Shown piece after piece: positions 9,901 to 15,435 of a stretch of 17,645 bases of DNA. The stretch's first letter is position 1; each line of letters opens with the position of its first letter. Location of the stretch: NCBI GenBank assembly GCA_045596905.1, contig JAZODG010000043.1:1-17645 (forward strand), read 5' to 3'. The notes below the pieces were generated by a model. It saw nothing but the letters and a program-made list of their open reading frames with translations, made no database searches and had not been told where the DNA came from. Origin of the DNA: RGIG1681 sp045596905. Its GTDB lineage: Bacteria > Bacillota > Clostridia > Christensenellales > UBA1242. Position numbers and translations under genes: made by a program.

Positions 9901-12770
9901 TTATAAACAGCAGTAGCTTTTGCAGTTGAACCATTTACAGCAATACCTGAAATGGTTGTCAACTCAATATCCGTTGTATTTTGATACATGCTATATGTTT
10001 GCAAAACATTAACTGCCCCAGTTTCGCCAGCATATGTGAATGTGTAATAGTTATCACCATTAACAACACTGTCCATATAAACAACCCACTCATTTCTAGA
10101 ATGAGTTGCTTGTCTGTCATTAATATGAGTTGTTGTATAGTTTTCAAACTTCCAACCAACAAACACATAACCATGTGGAGCTGTTGGATTAACAAGTGTG
10201 AATGTGTAATCACTAACCAAATATTCAGATGCATGTGTACCATTACCTGGGTCAATCATAAGAATATTTGTGTCTTGTTCATATCTTGCAACAACATAAA
10301 TTTCTCTGTTGTCAGTAAGACCAAATGTGTAGGTTTCAGAAGTTACAGCTGAACCAATCTCGGTCAAATCTGAATAGTTTTTACCTTTTGGCAATTCATA
10401 AAGTTTTGAAGAATCAACATACCATTCAACAGCATGTCCATTATATGTATAAATTGAGCTTGGCAATGTGATTGTTGCCTTTGAATCAGCAGCACTTGCA
10501 ACAAAAGTTTTTGTTGTAAGCAATTCATAATGTGATGAATCTGCTGAGAATTTTGTTAAGAAAAATTCAGAGCTATAAAAATATCTTGCAACATAGAAAT
10601 GAATTCTTTGAAGTCTTTGTCTAGCTTCAGTAACTGTTGAAGAAACAATTGTTGAACCAGTTTTATTGAATGTTACTGTATAAACAATATTTGCATTAGC
10701 ATTGAAAGAAACATTCAATTCTGCAGTAACACCAGTTGCTGAAACAGTTGTGAATGTTGGATTCAACAATTTTGCATCAGTTGAAGTGTCTGAAACTGAA
10801 ATTTTGTAAGTGCAATTTACCCCTTCAATGTTAAGAGTAAATGTATAATCTGTCAAACACCAGCCTTGTTCCATTGTGATTGTATATTCAAGACCAGTAA
10901 GTGTTGCAGAACCAATTGTTGCACTTGCATATTCAAGAGTTTTTGTTGATGAGCTTCCACCAACAACAATAGCATAGTTTTCAACTTCAGAATCATGAGC
11001 AACATTAGCAGCATATTGTTCGATTGTGCCGTTCATTTCTTTGTAATTAACAGCAAATCTATAAGTGGTTTCACCACTCTTTGAAGTCAATGTAACATAA
11101 TAGAAATTATCTAAGTTTGCAGCTTTATTTTCTTCAATTGAAATTGTGCCAATATTTGGATAAACACAAACACCATTAACGTTATAGAAATTATAAGCAT
11201 CTCCAGTTTTTGCATAGAACAAACCAGTGTTTCCAGCAACAAGAGCTGAAGTAAGGCTTGTGTTAGAAATTCTATTTTCGCCATCTAATAATGGAACCAA
11301 ATTTACAGCTGCATTTGTCAAATCAATTGCATATAAACCTTCAGCACTCAAGCCGTAAACTTTTGATCCTTCAAAGCCAAATACGTTTGTGATATTTTTA
11401 TCTGAAAGATTAGAAACAATTTCACCTTTAAGGTTCATGATTGAATAAGAACCTTCTTTGTAAACAATAAAGTTCTCACCTGCAAAGCTATAACCAGAAA
11501 GTGTATAACCATTATCAGCCAAGTTATAAACATCAGTAACTACCATGTTTTGGTCAACAGAGAAAATCTTGTTGTTTGAAACATATGTTTGATTTTTTCC
11601 ATAGAACACTCTTGCATCAACATAGTTGTCGCCAGCTGCGTTGATAATTTGAGCTTCATATGAAAGCACATTATTCATGTTTGCATCAAAGTATCTAACA
11701 ACACCTGTTTTTTGTTGAACATAACTTGAGTTAACTTTAAATTCAAACACAAATGAATAATTTTCTACGGTTGGCAAATAGTTAAGCATAACACCAGCAT
11801 AACCTTCTGTCACCTTATATTCAGAACGTGCATTTGCAGCATCTTTTGAAATATCCAAAAGTTCATATGAATAATTCAAATATTCTTCAGCTGATTTTTT
11901 AACTGAATTTGTATTTGGAGTGTTAGTGATAACTTCTTTTTCAATCAAATATTTTCCATTAGCAATATCAATTAAGTAATAGTTTGCATCGCCCATGTTA
12001 ATGCTAATTTTTTGAGCTTGCAAGCTTGTAGCATTGAAGTATTGAATGTTGAGAGTACCATCAATAACATAAGCAACAATTGAATCATCGGTCAAAAGCA
12101 CCTTGTTGATTTCAACTGTAGCAACGTTGTATTCGTTGTATAATCTATTTTCAAGAGGATAAATCTTAACGGTAGAGCCAAGTCTTTCAACGATAAAGTT
12201 GTCATAAAGTTCAACAACATCTGTTTCACTTACAGCACGAGAATAAATCTCATCAATATTGTTGAGATTATTATAATCGATTACGCTGAAGTATTTGTTG
12301 CCCTCATCGTCATAAGCGCTTGAGAGAAGATAGTTATTCTTAACTTCAACAACATTATGAGAAACAAATGTAGCTTGTGTTTCATAATAGTCAGGAATAA
12401 CTCTCTTGTCAGGGTTAGCACCAAAAACATCACTGTGAACATAAAATTCATCAGAGCCATTTGTTTTTGTGATAACATACCTAGTATCGTCAGAATATGT
12501 TAACTTGTCACCTGCTGACAAAACTTCCAAATAATAATCTGGAACTTCGACTTTATTACTTTTCTTCACATTAGAAGAAGCCAACGCAGTTGACAAAGCA
12601 TCTTGCGCTAACACAAACTCCTGATATGAATTGTCTGCTGGTGTTGGTGTTGCAGTTGAACCATCACCATCATTGTTTTTTGTGCTGCAGCCAATAGCAA
12701 AAACAGCCACCATCAAAAATGACATGCATGCAACAAAAAGTCTCTTAAAATTCTTAGCTAATTTTTTCAT
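1..12770 (-). CDS. Giant InlB-repeat / BspA-type leucine-rich-repeat surface lipoprotein (3' end beyond window)
   Basis: Seen: an open frame of at least 4,256 codons with no stop, read by hand at many points and always in the same phase. The start is ATG at 12770, with AGAGAGGA six bases upstream. The N-terminus is MKKLAKNFKRLF followed by a hydrophobic stretch and AIGC, so a signal peptidase II lipobox with lipidated Cys28 is likely. Layout by residue: about 45-570, short beta-strand repeats, perhaps a propeller; about 570-820, Ig-like beta sequence; about 820-2160, InlB/Flg_new-type repeats with F-x-GW cores; about 2340-4256, BspA-type LRRs with the IGxYAFYGC core. Trp is TGG. Known: such proteins of Bacillota and Bacteroidota are exported and bind host proteins, other bacteria or glycans. 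Inferred: a cell-surface adhesin-like lipoprotein of more than about 470 kDa. The ligand and C-terminal anchor cannot be seen. It has its own promoter and is not part of the dnaG operon. A frameshift elsewhere is unlikely because all out-of-phase minus-strand ORFs inside it share one phase. Confidence 0.93.
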   Translation of the reverse strand, partial: MKKLAKNFKRLFVACMSFLMVAVFAIGCSTKNNDGDGSTATPTPADNSYQEFVLAQDALSTALASSNVKKSNKVEVPDYYLEVLSAGDKLTYSDDTRYVITKTNGSDEFYVHSDVFGANPDKRVIPDYYETQATFVSHNVVEVKNNYLLSSAYDDEGNKYFSVIDYNNLNNIDEIYSRAVSETDVVELYDNFIVERLGSTVKIYPLENRLYNEYNVATVEINKVLLTDDSIVAYVIDGTLNIQYFNATSLQAQKISINMGDANYYLIDIANGKYLIEKEVITNTPNTNSVKKSAEEYLNYSYELLDISKDAANARSEYKVTEGYAGVMLNYLPTVENYSFVFEFKVNSSYVQQKTGVVRYFDANMNNVLSYEAQIINAAGDNYVDARVFYGKNQTYVSNNKIFSVDQNMVVTDVYNLADNGYTLSGYSFAGENFIVYKEGSYSIMNLKGEIVSNLSDKNITNVFGFEGSKVYGLSAEGLYAIDLTNAAVNLVPLLDGENRISNTSLTSALVAGNTGLFYAKTGDAYNFYNVNGVCVYPNIGTISIEENKAANLDNFYYVTLTSKSGETTYRFAVNYKEMNGTIEQYAANVAHDSEVENYAIVVGGSSSTKTLEYASATIGSATLTGLEYTITMEQGWCLTDYTFTLNIEGVNCTYKISVSDTSTDAKLLNPTFTTVSATGVTAELNVSFNANANIVYTVTFNKTGSTIVSSTVTEARQRLQRIHFYVARYFYSSEFFLTKFSADSSHYELLTTKTFVASAADSKATITLPSSIYTYNGHAVEWYVDSSKLYELPKGKNYSDLTEIGSAVTSETYTFGLTDNREIYVVARYEQDTNILMIDPGNGTHASEYLVSDYTFTLVNPTAPHGYVFVGWKFENYTTTHINDRQATHSRNEWVVYMDSVVNGDNYYTFTYAGETGAVNVLQTYSMYQNTTDIELTTISGIAVNGSTAKATAVYKPWNSKLYYYVVDGDYLEINDFAKYRAVEDEDVLYDTEGQINLSFTDIKNVASTGYSVNALPAGTTFMYWSFVGTGGTTFTAYEIDSIYWNYQEDFNIYAVYSLNSYNIYYYEILPVSANHVYNQVNKVANYSTTEIRMQTVTFGDTFMFLEPFHNTPNGTEFDSWKLYSTKPTSGTVDASGVHHEVEEITWLYAADQYAYLYYIPKQYKVHYYELCYPSIAAQTNYCDVSYINSGYYYTEILRTDSLYATSAIQSKYRVGFGETYVMPSNMAGGAATGYAPYGTTFVGWCFRDAQITDPTVTMTATISAGDSFQWTYDIDVYYYACYTINDYNITYNLDGGVKGESENSTFEDYKTTNIAYDETVYVPNPTRVGYVFLGWQLLNTSRDVYTLNSTNYYVYHRSGITTSLQQFRTAGTAANPVYIYNDAAHTELEAIKDTYYSRLKITDNATVTFKAVWRPINYNMVYELDGGTETGTYPRYATYDVNINLPYPTKYCHNFTGWKFYKYENNDTNGKRIEVVVANNMATSFKNLTAVEIDNDTPVIETIYATATWTPYTYTVEYESNNLSTLTKVVSYGNLFSLTIPERTYFVFKGWEVYVYTTTAATTKVSKIDMYYGTTATCDTHVTNGENPYAVPPTASTDDPTKYIFFKDVCQVDNGYVKIVARWEGVEYTVNFTDGLAPITANYSVEFTVDVPTKLGYQFAGWTITNMEAGMPHMFKNSAGTTLKTTAEAIDDAPLASTKFLNLRGSAGVVQFSANWIPNTFTIDYVLDYIPGKSEYANSGEWGSATYTTDGAVGQSFIVENPREFPVGYDFNGWSITVVMKDASGNITENLTVNATGSLGSVPTALQLANTLETGVTGTYTEDEIIVEDLSFIYFKDLTYVDEATIVFTALWKAHEYSVSYWYKNPDDKVVEMSADIFGSKYATIKVAYDQAFSVDDPSLLGYKFVGWSLQGLAAQSAHYHSGDNSTWTTFITDSSSYVDPETNQLMLIDYTTVTKTYFKNLHFEHMFDESGNLKAGANSIRVIANFTVPITKLTYHYMPSSYKAAGGYNYFTLEQVNLLSNQSLSKEVDIRYGQYFKLFDVINGESNTNVVPTTNGYKITHWMIVVGVIEDEDVNLSDITNASSLYKAVGSEWIFNQESFIVNHTRPDLIVEGSDDENASGGYTLNAYAVYEKVEYTFKFYAATTTKNDLTNYALTFTQTSVVEDNCVINFNTHVYIHEYNTSSTISGFSGYMISNTFYEEGNVNAASINASIGAHFNWFYSNEEAVNQNYPVFYIYAVYDDSFYGTLEKFEMTFHDTYYSVSARDYDSSNIVFHDGNGHYRDTYPITGHIQFPIYYHDGVNGSWPVTHVDDAVYQESGDVYKGSFTGLTITTVDFRRITHIGEGAFERCVNLTEIILPDYVVSVSNNAFFYCGATRLVLSSSMTRIEDETFAYCAGLPSLTIPASITHIGSFAFYNCISIDGMVIIPESVSFIGSSAFNTCTSIDHVRLSKNLSTISVSAFEACIDLKTLYLPVEITKLERYSFEGCTTLKNVYYTGTYNDFANYIINDSSDCGILNSDPRVSYLIDDMRLVYDATSDSYTLKVVDSLFNTYLVIPDYWSDLEHGFKDVERVEDNASYIDGHANEFILGIDIPWTVNYVGDNAFRGCINSEYLVLGKAPVAKDLNADGTTEIYELWNPNSAIVYIGEYAFYNNKKSGSEVIIPETTTTIGKYAFYNMESAGGNIYISDAVETIGEYAFYNGWFDGYLALGSKIINGTQGNGHALVSIGAYAFAGCDNIYALHHELVFHDNVTYIGNRAFSYDERMYGSIWFGNDLIEIGEYAFYSCSQFNNIYFASYETKKNNGTWSYTETLKTIGRYAFYNCMYVFFVVLPNSLETLGEYAFYNCSSLEYVIIGRTFSSNSKLEVIQPYTFANCSALELVVFPKSVTEIQNYAFNSCTNIYDVCYTGSVAEYNSINISSTGNTNFTNDATRILTYRIDQYTFVYDASTTSYTLTNVSSGVSDIIRMPSKWMLFEDNCFETLTRVQSYAIDGSTETGLQSAYELMISKNVTVTEVWSFCDLIGLELVDVYAIELNDYALVNGSTYDLVFSNIGSASHKVNVLIEPIVTRIPNDFMYKQQHVTSLTFVGTSVCTYIGSQAFEECKIEYSIDDSIYKTARTVVPTTQGFTDEYGTITANNTLFIPDSVVSIEAEAFNANDIHGLKLSANLTKIATSAFKGNSNMAGEIVIPDTLINNNTVSGKLGTSAFYDCSSLQNVVIGSKIETIPAYCFYNCASLQEIIIPDTVKDINNHAFYGCSSARNLVIGTGIFEIGNYAFYGCSNIGLADASSSITPHYPSIDIPVVDAERDIAIGEYAFYGCENALAIEISNNVKAIGKYAFYGCESATYLHITTNNDYTAILEGTFEKLRSLVSLTIPSNNILNIGKNAFRYCETITYVHIPNPIVTIQESAFAFCNSLTHLTIAKTTESRKASVLATIGKYAFLGCPLKFVKMPSAIATIDVAAFPLYNSAYDNSVESTYISNVSGGVQTIESVKYGGSKTEWDAIDIKATNDNLTGAHKVYGTDEMEYVYDASTDSYKLMYLCLADYTDAKLEITNEWDDGVNGWKNVTYINGDASATVANNLYRGDTESRLKIQVLVIPEAITYIGSKAFENYYNVYALYFNAISCADFNSTNYAFGSLAYNTGVSSSGADILIGNKVTRIPSYFMYSGTCYIYSLHAEDSVVESVGEYAFHNTGLMYVTLPETLEIVKESAFAGCNIQDIYYNTKNAYLWFFIEFENLSANPMSSTYNESSDRYFTLNSSGNYVLNETVDLSGITYKTYGVPATFDGTWHTFRFKGVTYYTKANGGNYVFYTSKDTSTNVTIDNVIINGVSDNYVTIEILLDEIYDYQYAGNTTIKVLTLDSSYKRIGEYAFWYCSNMTTCTIPASSAIVEIKHRAFSYCFDLTAILLPEKLTGIGTYTFYATTSLNSITWNAKAVYSFSDNNYVFYASGNDGTGINIVFGENVEQVPNNAFYPVTLSNVGEENIASCTPKTKTVVFNGNKVSFIGTFAFCYNDELTTVTNLNAVTIANSAFENCYRLGSIIIGERTTTVGAYAFDENTAMTSLTIGTNVTSIGIHAFSYTTALTSITWNAKNVADFADYNYVFYYSGYGGTGITLVYGAEVENVPDNSFYPITHEYASDNSIVIDDVTAKIKTVEFKGDVVSSVGVYAFCHNNELTTVTNLNAVTLENGCFSACISLTGIVIGERTTAIHGYAFNYCTAMTSLTIGTNVTSIGIYAFNNTLSLTSINWN
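1450..5290 (-). repeat. Recurring LRR-block linker modules (four copies)
   Basis: The LRR solenoid is interrupted at about 5290-5137, 4060-3890, 2290-2140 and 1605-1450. Each break starts with a strand-turn motif (VYYTGTYNDF, VCYTGSVAEY, VKYGGSKTEW, IYYNTKNAYL). After about 30-45 residues comes a tyrosine-rich strand pair (VYDATSDSYTL, VYDASTTSYTL, VYDASTDSYKL; diverged YNESSDRYFTL in the fourth). In the first three, a V-x-Y-ID/NG segment follows before the next LRR block. The first half resembles the YSGT-x-x-x-W motif that ends LRR blocks in many BspA-like proteins. The second half I cannot name. The modules delimit five or more solenoid blocks. Confidence 0.7.
6270..10310 (-). repeat. InlB / Flg_new-type (Listeria-Bacteroides) repeat region
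   Basis: Residues about 820-2160. About a dozen diverged copies of an 80-130 residue beta-grasp repeat. Each copy has an opening strand such as YTVEY or YNITYNLDGG, a V/A-x-Y-x-x-x-F/V segment, a P-T/L-x-x-GY-x-F-x-GW core and a closing ATAxW strand. GW-type cores include YVFVGWKFEN (near 10150), FVGWCFRDA (near 9030), FLGWQLLN (near 8770), FTGWKFYKY (near 8390), FKGWEVYVY (near 8115), FAGWTITNM (near 7770), FNGWSITVV (near 7450) and FVGWSLQG (near 7040). Insertions between core and closing strand vary in length. Known: this family (PF09479-like) forms spacer or stalk segments in many secreted proteins of Bacillota. Confidence 0.8.
11060..12640 (-). other. N-terminal beta-rich, possibly propeller-like region of the giant protein
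   Basis: Residues about 45-570. The sequence is a run of short beta-hairpin-like segments in which a hydrophobic or aromatic strand is followed by N/D/G turns, for example SKVYGLSAEGLYAIDLTN, ENFIVYKEGSYSIMNL and NKIFSVDQNMVVTDVY. Such strand pairs of roughly 40 residues suggest a WD/YVTN-like propeller or similar fold. This is inference from pattern alone. No catalytic motif is recognised. It has no F-x-GW or LRR cores, which separates it from the rest of the protein. Confidence 0.4.
12687..12770 (-). other. Lipoprotein signal peptide of the giant protein
   Basis: Residues 1-28. A lysine/arginine-rich n-region (KK, K, KR up to residue 10) is followed by a hydrophobic core (LFVACMSFLMVAVFAIG) and Cys28. 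The cleavage box AIGC is acceptable for signal peptidase II, although -3 is Ala and not the commoner Leu. After Cys28 comes a polar S/T/N/D/G/P-rich tether (STKNNDGDGS and on), typical of lipoproteins. Cys15 lies inside the core and is a less likely site. Confidence 0.8.
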
Positions 12771-12776
12771 AAGAAA

Positions 12777-12784
12777 TCCTCTCT
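12777..12784 (-). promoter_or_regulatory. Ribosome binding site of the giant lipoprotein gene
   Basis: AGAGAGGA six bases before the ATG at 12770. It fixes this ATG, which also gives a proper signal peptide, as the start. Confidence 0.75.
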
Positions 12785-12845
12785 AATCTCTCTTTTGTAA
12801 TGAATGGAAAGCATGAGCACATACTCTCCACCACTATACTCTACT

Positions 12846-12874
12846 AGTATATCAAATACTTTTCGTTTTTACAA
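12846..12874 (-). promoter_or_regulatory. Sigma-A-type promoter of the giant lipoprotein gene
   Basis: -35 TTGTAA (12874-12869), a 17 bp spacer and -10 TATACT (12851-12846), read on the minus strand. The predicted transcript starts near 12838, giving a leader of about 70 nt. A second TATAGT lies just downstream (12839-12834). The stretch upstream (12875-12930) is almost pure A/T, as in UP elements, and includes a 20 bp all-A/T palindrome at 12894-12913 that may be chance. The promoter lies after the operon terminator, so the giant gene should be a separate transcription unit. Confidence 0.6.
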
Positions 12875-12933
12875 TCAAAAAAATAAAAAATATATAATTT
12901 ATATATAAATTATTATATATGCACAAAAATCAT

Positions 12934-12961
12934 AAAAAAAAGTAGGTGAAATTCACCTACT
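12934..12961 (-). terminator. Rho-independent terminator of the dnaG-rpoD-trmK-zinc-ribbon operon
   Basis: An inverted repeat with 10 bp arms, AGTAGGTGAA (12941-12950) and TTCACCTACT (12952-12961), is followed on the minus strand by seven T residues (12940-12934). The TAG stop codon of the zinc-ribbon gene (12959-12957) lies inside the stem. Confidence 0.85.
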
Positions 12962-13655
12962 CTGAATAAATATATCTTCCACAATTTTCGCATTCTATAA
13001 CGCCAAATTCGTTCTTTTTCATTTCTCCCATCTTTGACGCAGGAATTTCAACCCTACATCCACCACATTTGTTCACATTTAATCTCACAAACACTGGGAA
13101 AATTCTTCCATCACGTTTTTGATTGTATTTTGCCAAGAGTTTTGCATCAATTTCCTTTTGAACCTCAGCAAGTTTTTTCTTAGCTTCTTCAATTTGTGGT
13201 TCAATTGTTGCCTTAAGTTTTGAATATGTTGCCTTATACTTATCAAATTTTTCTCTATCACTCTTAGATTTCTTGATAATTTCTTCATATTCTCTGCTAA
13301 TAGACTGAATTTCACCATGCATTTTAGTAATTTCTTTTTCAAGAGCATTTGCTACAGCAGCAAAATCTTTATATGCTTTTTCATACAAATCAACCTTGTC
13401 ACTATCAACAACAGAAACTTGTTTTTCAAGTTCTTCAAGTTTTTTGTTATACTCTTCATACTTTGCAATAGCTTTTGAATATGATTCATTAACTCTTTTT
13501 GCATTTGTTTCTAAAACAATAAGTCTTGAATGTTGATTCTTTAAACTTTGTTGAATTTGAGCAGCTTTTTCTCTATCGCCTGACTTTGAAAGTTCAGTTT
13601 CAAGCGCAATAATATCACTCTCAATTTTCTGATATTCAAGTATTTTTTTGAACAT
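12957..13655 (-). CDS. Coiled-coil C4-type zinc-ribbon protein
   Basis: 232 residues. Residues about 5-180 are charged, heptad-like and rich in K, E, A, I and L, predicting a long antiparallel coiled-coil hairpin. Residues about 185-232 form the zinc ribbon: FPVFVRLNVNKCGGC, then ECENCGRYIY, with metal ligands C197, C200, C222 and C225. This fits the zf-RING_7 (PF02591-like) family, typically about 230-250 residues, which includes H. pylori HP0958 and chlamydial CT398. Family members are reported to bind nucleic acid or protein partners; the role in Bacillota is not settled. The start ATG lies 3 nt after the trmK stop, with GGAG overlapping the end of trmK, so translation is coupled. Last gene of the operon; intact. 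I am sure of the family but do not assign a precise function. Confidence 0.9.
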   Translation of the reverse strand: MFKKILEYQKIESDIIALETELSKSGDREKAAQIQQSLKNQHSRLIVLETNAKRVNESYSKAIAKYEEYNKKLEELEKQVSVVDSDKVDLYEKAYKDFAAVANALEKEITKMHGEIQSISREYEEIIKKSKSDREKFDKYKATYSKLKATIEPQIEEAKKKLAEVQKEIDAKLLAKYNQKRDGRIFPVFVRLNVNKCGGCRVEIPASKMGEMKKNEFGVIECENCGRYIYSE

Positions 13656-13658
13656 ATT

Positions 13659-14378
13659 TTAGTCTCCTTGTTCTTCATTTAATATTTTCTTTGATAGCTT
13701 ATAAATTTCATGTTTAATTTTTGTTTTTTCATCTGCTTCAATTTGAGTTTCAGAAAGCTCATTTAAGAAATCAAAAAGTTCAATTTGAAACTTCAAAAAG
13801 CCCAAAAATTCAGGGTTTTCAGCACTATTATCTCTTCCGAAATAAGTGTTAAAAATATTTCTTTCTGTGTCACATTTTTCACAAACATCAACAACAATTA
13901 TTGAGTAATATCTACCTGCACTTTCAATGATAAAATCCTTCAAAATTGCATAGTTGTTATCAAATAAAAACTCTCTAAGTTCAACCGTGTTTTTGCTTGG
14001 TTCTAAGACAAAAAATCTTGACTTAATTTTTCCATTTTTAGTTATGTTTTGATTACTTATCATATTTATGATTTCATAACCACCTATACCAGCCACAACA
14101 ACGATATCAGTCTCATCAATAGGCTCCAAACCGTCCCCCAATCTTGTTTCAACTTTATCTAAATTGTTGTTTTTTATAAGTTCTTCTGTCTTATTTAAAC
14201 ACTTTTTGCTAATATCGGTGGCAAAAACTTTAGAAATTTTATCATTTCGCGTCAAAATTTCAGCCAAATAGCCATGATCTGCCCCGATATCAGCAATAGT
14301 TGCATTATTTAATTTTTTTTCGTCAATAAAGTCATTAATAGTCTGAACTAATTTTCTAATTCGATTAAACGACTTCAT
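13659..14378 (-). CDS. trmK: tRNA (adenine(22)-N1)-methyltransferase
   Basis: 239 residues, normal for TrmK (B. subtilis YqfN). It transfers a methyl group from SAM to N1 of adenine 22 in the tRNA D-loop region. SAM-binding motif I is ADIGADHGYLAEIL (residues 29-42), followed by an acidic end of strand 2 (FATDIS, 52-57), GDGL (81-84) and the family signature VVAGIGG (94-100). LEPSKN (125-130) corresponds to the usual LQPN-type segment, and GRYYSIIVVD (155-164) to the conserved end of the Rossmann-like domain. The C-terminal part (about 165-239) is helical and charged, as in the family's coiled-coil tail. The ATG lies 1 nt after the rpoD stop with a GGA-type site inside rpoD. In B. subtilis trmK follows the dnaG-sigA operon in a similar order. 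Intact. Confidence 0.92.
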   Translation of the reverse strand: MKSFNRIRKLVQTINDFIDEKKLNNATIADIGADHGYLAEILTRNDKISKVFATDISKKCLNKTEELIKNNNLDKVETRLGDGLEPIDETDIVVVAGIGGYEIINMISNQNITKNGKIKSRFFVLEPSKNTVELREFLFDNNYAILKDFIIESAGRYYSIIVVDVCEKCDTERNIFNTYFGRDNSAENPEFLGFLKFQIELFDFLNELSETQIEADEKTKIKHEIYKLSKKILNEEQGD

Positions 14379-14379
14379 A

Positions 14380-15435
14380 TTAAGAATCCATGAAATCCTT
14401 TAATTTTTTACTTCTTGAAGGTTGTCTTAATTTCTTAAGGGCCTTAGCTTCAATTTGACGAATACGTTCTCTGGTAACGCTAAATTCTTTACCAACATCT
14501 TCAAGGGTTCTTGTGTGTCCGTCTTCAATACCATAACGAAGCATAATAACCTTTTGTTCACGTGGAGTGAGTGTTGATAAAACTTCCATAAGTTGTTCTT
14601 TAAGCATCATGATTGACGCAGAATCTGATGGAGAAATAGCATTTTCATCTTGAATGAATGTTCCAAGTGTTGAATCTTCTTCTTCACCAACTGGAGTATC
14701 AAGTGAAACTGTATCTTGAGAAATCTTTTGAATATCAATAACCTTTTCAATAGGCATATCCATAGCTTTTGCAATTTCTTCGATTGATGGTTCACGGCCC
14801 AATTGTTGGAAAAGGTCTCTAGTAACTTTCTTTTGTTTATTGATTGTTTCATACATATGAACAGGAATACGAATTGTTCTTGCTTGGTCAGCAATAGCAC
14901 GTGTGATGCTTTGTCTGATCCACCATGTTGAATATGTTGAGAATTTAAAACCTTTTGTATAGTCAAACTTTTCAACGGCTTTCATCAAACCAAAGTTACC
15001 TTCTTGAATCAAGTCAAGGAAAAGCATTCCACGACCAACATATCTTTTAGCAATAGAAACAACAAGACGAAGGTTGCTTTCAGAAAGTTGTCTTTTTGCA
15101 TCTTCATCACCTTCAGCCATACGTTTTGCAAGTTCAATTTCTTGTTCTTGAGTCAAAAGTGGAACTTTACCGATATCTTTAAGGTACATTTTCACAGGGT
15201 CATCAACATAAACCTGAGACATAAGTTTTTCCATTTCTTCATCATCTTCAGGAACGATAACGTCTTCGTTAACTTTGATGCCTGAATCTGTGATTTTCTT
15301 CAAAACTTCTTCAATTTCATCTGGATTCAAGTTAGCAAACTTTTCAGTAACTGTATCCATTGAAATTTCGCCTTTTTTCTTTCCAAGCTCAATAATTTTT
15401 TCGACTTCTAAATCAATTTTCTCTTTTCTGTTCAT
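14380..15435 (-). CDS. rpoD: RNA polymerase primary sigma factor (sigma-70/SigA)
   Basis: 351 residues, a compact sigma-A like those of Bacillota. A short region 1.1-like head (about 1-70) is followed by region 1.2 (DDPVKMYLKDIGKVPLLT, 78-95) and region 2 (NLRLVVSIAKRYVGRGM, DLIQEGNFGLMKAVEKFDY, FSTYSTWWIRQSITRAIADQ). Region 2.3/2.4 residues for -10 melting and recognition are all present. Region 3 spans about 195-270. Region 4.2 is the -35 helix-turn-helix (TLEDVGKEFSVTRERIRQIE, 310-329, then ALKKLR). It directs core polymerase to housekeeping promoters. The ATG overlaps the dnaG stop as ATGA, with AAGG-like bases upstream, so the two are coupled. The full set of regions separates it from alternative sigmas. 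Intact. Confidence 0.97.
   Translation of the reverse strand: MNRKEKIDLEVEKIIELGKKKGEISMDTVTEKFANLNPDEIEEVLKKITDSGIKVNEDVIVPEDDEEMEKLMSQVYVDDPVKMYLKDIGKVPLLTQEQEIELAKRMAEGDEDAKRQLSESNLRLVVSIAKRYVGRGMLFLDLIQEGNFGLMKAVEKFDYTKGFKFSTYSTWWIRQSITRAIADQARTIRIPVHMYETINKQKKVTRDLFQQLGREPSIEEIAKAMDMPIEKVIDIQKISQDTVSLDTPVGEEEDSTLGTFIQDENAISPSDSASIMMLKEQLMEVLSTLTPREQKVIMLRYGIEDGHTRTLEDVGKEFSVTRERIRQIEAKALKKLRQPSRSKKLKDFMDS

Noticed and set aside
2216..10255. Many minus-strand ORFs of 60-125 codons rich in Leu, Met, His and Gln
   Set aside because: All are in the same alternative phase inside the giant gene. Their repeats (MHSMVV, HSWVV) are the frame-shifted reading of the IGKYAFYGC core.
12894..12913. 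A 20 bp perfect palindrome made only of A and T upstream of the giant gene's promoter
   Set aside because: In a stretch of pure A/T, palindromes arise easily by chance; a role as operator cannot be supported.
12919..12930. The 12-mer atgcacaaaaat shared with the other terminator region near 17365
   Set aside because: It is short and AT-rich, not in the same structural context (only the second copy forms a hairpin arm), and is probably coincidence.
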